Assembly (NCBI RefSeq): GCF_001577835.2 | Contig: NC_029525.1 | Coordinates: 18,102,731 to 18,166,730, forward strand | DNA length: 64,000 nt | Source of the DNA: Coturnix japonica | Taxonomy: Eukaryota; Chordata; Aves; Galliformes; Phasianidae | Reading direction: 5' to 3' | Shown here: piece after piece, positions 60,460 to 64,000 of the stretch | Layout of the letters: every line of letters begins with the position of its first letter | How positions within the stretch are numbered: position 1 is the stretch's first letter | Position numbers and translations under genes: made by a program | The notes under the pieces: generated by a model | What the model was told of the DNA's origin: nothing | Database searches by the model: none | The model's input: the letters and a program-made list of their open reading frames with translations, nothing else

Positions 60460-63400
60460 GGGGGAAGGGGCGCCAGGTGGGTGCTCAGGGCTGGGCTGAG
60501 GGTCCCAGCAGGGGCTGTCCCAGGGCAGTATGTGCAGCCCTGCTCCCTGCAGGCCAGTCTGTGGCAGCCCTGTGCTGTGCTCACCCCGTCCTGTCATTAT
60601 TTGGGAATCATCCTCCTTCCCCTCCACCCGTGTGACCAGGAGCCCACTGGCTATGAGCCCATCACTGTTTGCTTTCCCCTCTGGCTGTGAGGGTGGCAGT
60701 GAGACTGCAGGCAGGATCCCCAGGTATTGATGATCCACGTGTTTTTAACACGGCCTGATGAGCAGAAGGCCGTTCCCTCCCTGATGCAGTTCCACACAGA
60801 CACACCGTCACTGTTTTCCCCAGCCTGGCTGTGCCACCAGACACGGTGCTTCATCACGGTGCAGGCTGGGGCTGCCCTTGGCTCTGGAATGTGGGTCCCC
60901 AAGGGGAGCCCTCCATGCCCTCTATAACTCCTTGCAGTGGATCAGCGTGTGCTGAGTGCTGTTCTCTTTTCTCTATAGAACCCGCTAATGGTTTCCCTGA
61001 ATGAGCTGAGTTAGGTGCACTCAGCTTGGAGGCACTGATGGAGGGAATTGAAATGTTGGTTTCATTTCTCTAGGAAGGCCAAGTTTACTTTGTCAGCAGC
61101 AATCCAGCCGGACTGCTGTGCTCTATGGGCAGAGAGCAGAACCCCCCCAGGACTCTACTGCTCATTGCACAGCTCAGACCGTGGGCACCTCACAGACCCC
61201 CCGGCCCCAGGCAGAGCAGTATCCGGTCGGTGCTGTGAATCATTGCGGTGATTCCTTGTGATTTTCAGGGGGAAAAATGCATTTTATTCTGCTTAAAATT
61301 TGTATGGATGCTGTAAGCAGCTTTATGGAAGAACTGCACACAGACTGAAAGATGAAAGGCTGATTTTTTTCCTTTATCAAACCTGATGGAAAGCTCTTCT
61401 GGAAGAGAAAGAAAATAAGCCCAGAAGTGCTCATGCAGATATTCAAGATGCAGCAATCAGCTGCTTGCTGTAGATGATGTGCACAGCCCGACGCCCCCAG
61501 CACATGCAGGGTCTTGTGCGTATGGGGCTGCCCCAGGTGCTGGAGCAGCACGGAGGGGATGGGGAGCCCAGCAGGCACAGCAGCTCAGGGCAAGGCAAAG
61601 AGCTCAGCTCGGGCTGCGGTGCTGCTGGCACTGCCTGCAGCTCTGTATCAGGAACTGATCCCTGCATGGCACACAGCAGAAGCAGGTGCCCCCAGAGCAC
61701 CACAGCCACAGTGCCAGATGGGGAGTGTGGATGTGGGTCTCCCTCCTGAGCGACCCCAATGCTGCAACTGGTGTGCTGAGGGGAGATGTGGACAAGTGGG
61801 TATAGTGGGGGATTTTTGCACAGAGAGATTTCCTGGAAGAGAGATGGCTTTGCTGGAAAATGGAGTGATGAAATTTGTGCAGCTGTTTGTTGGTGCTCAG
61901 GGAGTGACGGGCTGGGAGCAGAGCTGGGGCTCTGTGCTGCAATGGGGCAGTAATGAGGGTGTGAGAAGTGGTCAGGGGTGCGTTGGTGCAGAGCTGTTCT
62001 GGATCAGGCCGCAGGGAGTGAGTGCACTGTGCAGGGTATGAGAACATCTGCCTGGTGCTGCTTTCCTGCCCACAGTGGGCACTACTGCAGCTGTTTGTCC
62101 CCCTGCAGGGTGTGCCACACACCCCTTCCATGGAACGTTGGGGTTCAACCATTTGGTCCTTCCTGTGCCTGCCTGGTGCTGGCCTGGAGCAGTGCTAGGA
62201 TGGGTGTTGTGACCATGGGACCACCCCCCTCCCCAGCTCTCAGCACTGCAGTGTGGCTCTGCAACTAGAGAGCCCCGAGTGTGTGCACATGGAGCTGGGG
62301 GTGCTGCTCCCAGCCCAGCTGGTGTGCTGGGAAGCGGCTCTCCTGGCCCATGAGAGCCATGGGGAAGTGTGAGGGGGAAGTGAAACAGCAGCTTCCCTCT
62401 GGCTGCCGCTTCTCCCCAGTGTGGTGTTGTGTAGCTGCACCAGCAGCTTTGTGGCTGCTGCACCCATGCTCTGTTCTGAGCAGCAAAGCTCACTCACATA
62501 CAAGAGCTTCAATGTTTGACAAAGTGCAAATGGTCCTGTGTGCCACGGGCCTGTATTTAGTGCTGGGAGCTCAGAGAGCAGCCCTCACCCCCTTGTTCAG
62601 AGTGCTGCAGAGTAGGATCTGTCACTGAATTCTTCTGAAAGCCTCTGCTTATCAGCAGCATTTGGTTGTTTGCTTTTCTCAGGCACGTGAGTACTGGGAG
62701 CTGTGTGTTTGCAGCCGCTCCCCGTCACAGTGCTGTTCCATGGAGGAGCAGAGCTGTCCCCACTGCTGCTCCAGCTCTGCACCCCACACCAGGACCCGTC
62801 CTGCCCCGCTGGCTGCGGGGAGCAGAGCCACTGTCCCGGGTAATCAATGGGGTATGATATGTGGGTTTGGAGAAATCAGCCCTTGGATACGGTGTGATCA
62901 GACGGTCTGGGACAGGCATCCACGTGAGAAGTAGTAATTGCTGCCTCAAAATGAGGAAGAGAGCAAAATCCCAACCGGATCCGAGCAGCTTTTCCTGCTT
63001 TCCGTCTCCTCCCGCCTGCACAGACAGAGGGGACCCGGCCTTCCTCCCCAGGGAGCTCCTGTTGTGTGCAGCTTCCTCCCTGCAGCACGAATGGCACGAC
63101 TCTGGGGGCTGTGTTCCTTCCGGGAAGCTGCAGCCCGCTGTGAGACGCTCCGACCCCCAGCGCTGCGCTTCCCATCGCAGCCTCCGCACCGCTGTGTGCC
63201 CGGCCCTGCTCCGCCTGCAGCTCTGCGGGATGGATGCTGAGAGCCCGGTCTGGGGGCTCCTCTGTTCTGAGGGGGGTGATACTCAGCCCTCGGTTGCTGC
63301 TCTCCAGGCTCGTGGATGCTCCTGGGACTGCAGCAGCATCTGGCTTAGGGTGTATTCGTGTTTCACCTCCCCCATAGGACTCCTCTTTGTTGCAGCTGCA

Positions 63401-64000
63401 GAAATAATTCCGTTGAGCAAGATTGTCCCTTCCTTGCCCCCCCCGCCCCCACCCAGGAGGAAGCTGCAGCCTCCTGCTCACCCGGGGCTGCTGTTCCATT
63501 GCTGCCCCGCCTGCCCCAAGGATGGGCCCTGCTGGGGGCTGTGATCCCACACAGCAGAACACCCCATATGTTCCCACACAGTGGCTGTGTTCCCCACCAG
63601 CACACTGCTCCCACCGCAGACTGCCTGCTGCTTTAAGCAGCTCTCCCACTTCTCTCTCCCACTTTCTCTTTTGCTTTGTCTGTGATCCTCCCTCCGCTGT
63701 TTCCCATCACTGCTTCTCACAGCCAGGACCATCAGTGTGGGTCAGCTGCGGGGCTCTGGGTGCTCCCTGCCCCTTCCTTCTTGCAGGGCTGCTCCCGGTG
63801 CTTTGGCCCCCAGCAGCACAGAACCACCGCCTGGGAAGGAGCAGGTTCTGCTGTGTGGGCTCCCCGGGGCTCCTTGGGGCAGCGTGTGGTGAGGAGTGAG
63901 CACACAAGGCTGTTCCTGTGCCAGGGATGCTCGGCAGCAGTGGGAACTGATTGGAGATGCTTTGGGGCACAGCTCTGCAGTGCTGGCAGTGATCGCTGCT
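60460..64000 (+). other. Presumed intron sequence to the window end, no gene recognised
   Basis: No exon, RNA gene or dispersed repeat was recognised. A modestly CpG-rich stretch lies near 63,050-63,250, and an AT-richer stretch at 61,260-61,460 could be a conserved element. Confidence 0.4.

Noticed and set aside
60271-60584. Glu/Arg-rich or Ser/Leu-rich frames across the purine tract
   Set aside because: Low-complexity translation of a simple repeat.

Overview
The window is vertebrate nuclear DNA, almost certainly from a bird and probably a galliform such as chicken (chromosome 10 by gene content). It is GC-rich, its introns are compact, the only dispersed repeats recognised are CR1-type LINE pieces, and the proteins are close to, but distinct from, the human ones. 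No tool was run. Exon limits were read from splice signals, reading frame and remembered human proteins.

Layout. Positions 1-23,800 hold no protein-coding gene that I can recognise. They contain a 17-bp minisatellite (about 3.77-4.27 kb), AT-rich islands that look like conserved non-coding elements, a CpG island (11.6-13.1 kb), the microRNA gene MIR184 (15.9 kb, with both mature arms recognisable) and a CR1 fragment. A second CpG island at 23.85-24.55 kb probably carries the non-coding first exon of ANKRD34C, whose whole coding sequence is one exon at 25.6-27.1 kb. TMED3 (three exons, 28.3-29.6 kb) follows on the same strand. Next is a tail-bearing GnRH receptor on the minus strand (31.4-32.9 kb). 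A divergent pair of mesoderm-posterior bHLH genes comes after it: MESP1 by position on the minus strand (34.5-35.8 kb) and MESP2 on the plus strand (38.4-39.6 kb). ANPEP (aminopeptidase N) is complete, with 20 coding exons on the minus strand (40.4-45.5 kb). Pieces of AP3S2 lie on the minus strand (49.4-53.4 kb). A very large CpG island (53.2-56.3 kb) ends with a plausible plus-strand non-coding first exon, perhaps of ZNF710 by synteny. The rest looks like its first intron, with an internal CpG island and long pyrimidine and purine tracts.

The gene order joins two segments that are separate in human: 15q25.1 (MIR184, ANKRD34C, TMED3) and 15q26.1 (MESP1, MESP2, ANPEP, AP3S2). A GnRH receptor that mammals lack at this place sits at the join.

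The observations most worth a second look are these. (1) The two MESP genes share a 542-bp inverted block at about 99% identity, which suggests very recent gene conversion. (2) The AP3S2 intron is filled by a 20-bp minisatellite whose unit closely resembles the L-I-Y-R-H-Y-A stretch of AP3S2 itself, while the exons that should encode that stretch are not found. (3) At least ten CCAAT boxes lie in about 0.8 kb upstream of AP3S2. (4) T-box and TCF/LEF-like sites cluster between the MESP genes. (5) The ANKRD34-GnRH receptor linkage appears to be ancient. No retroviral or other virus-like element was recognised.
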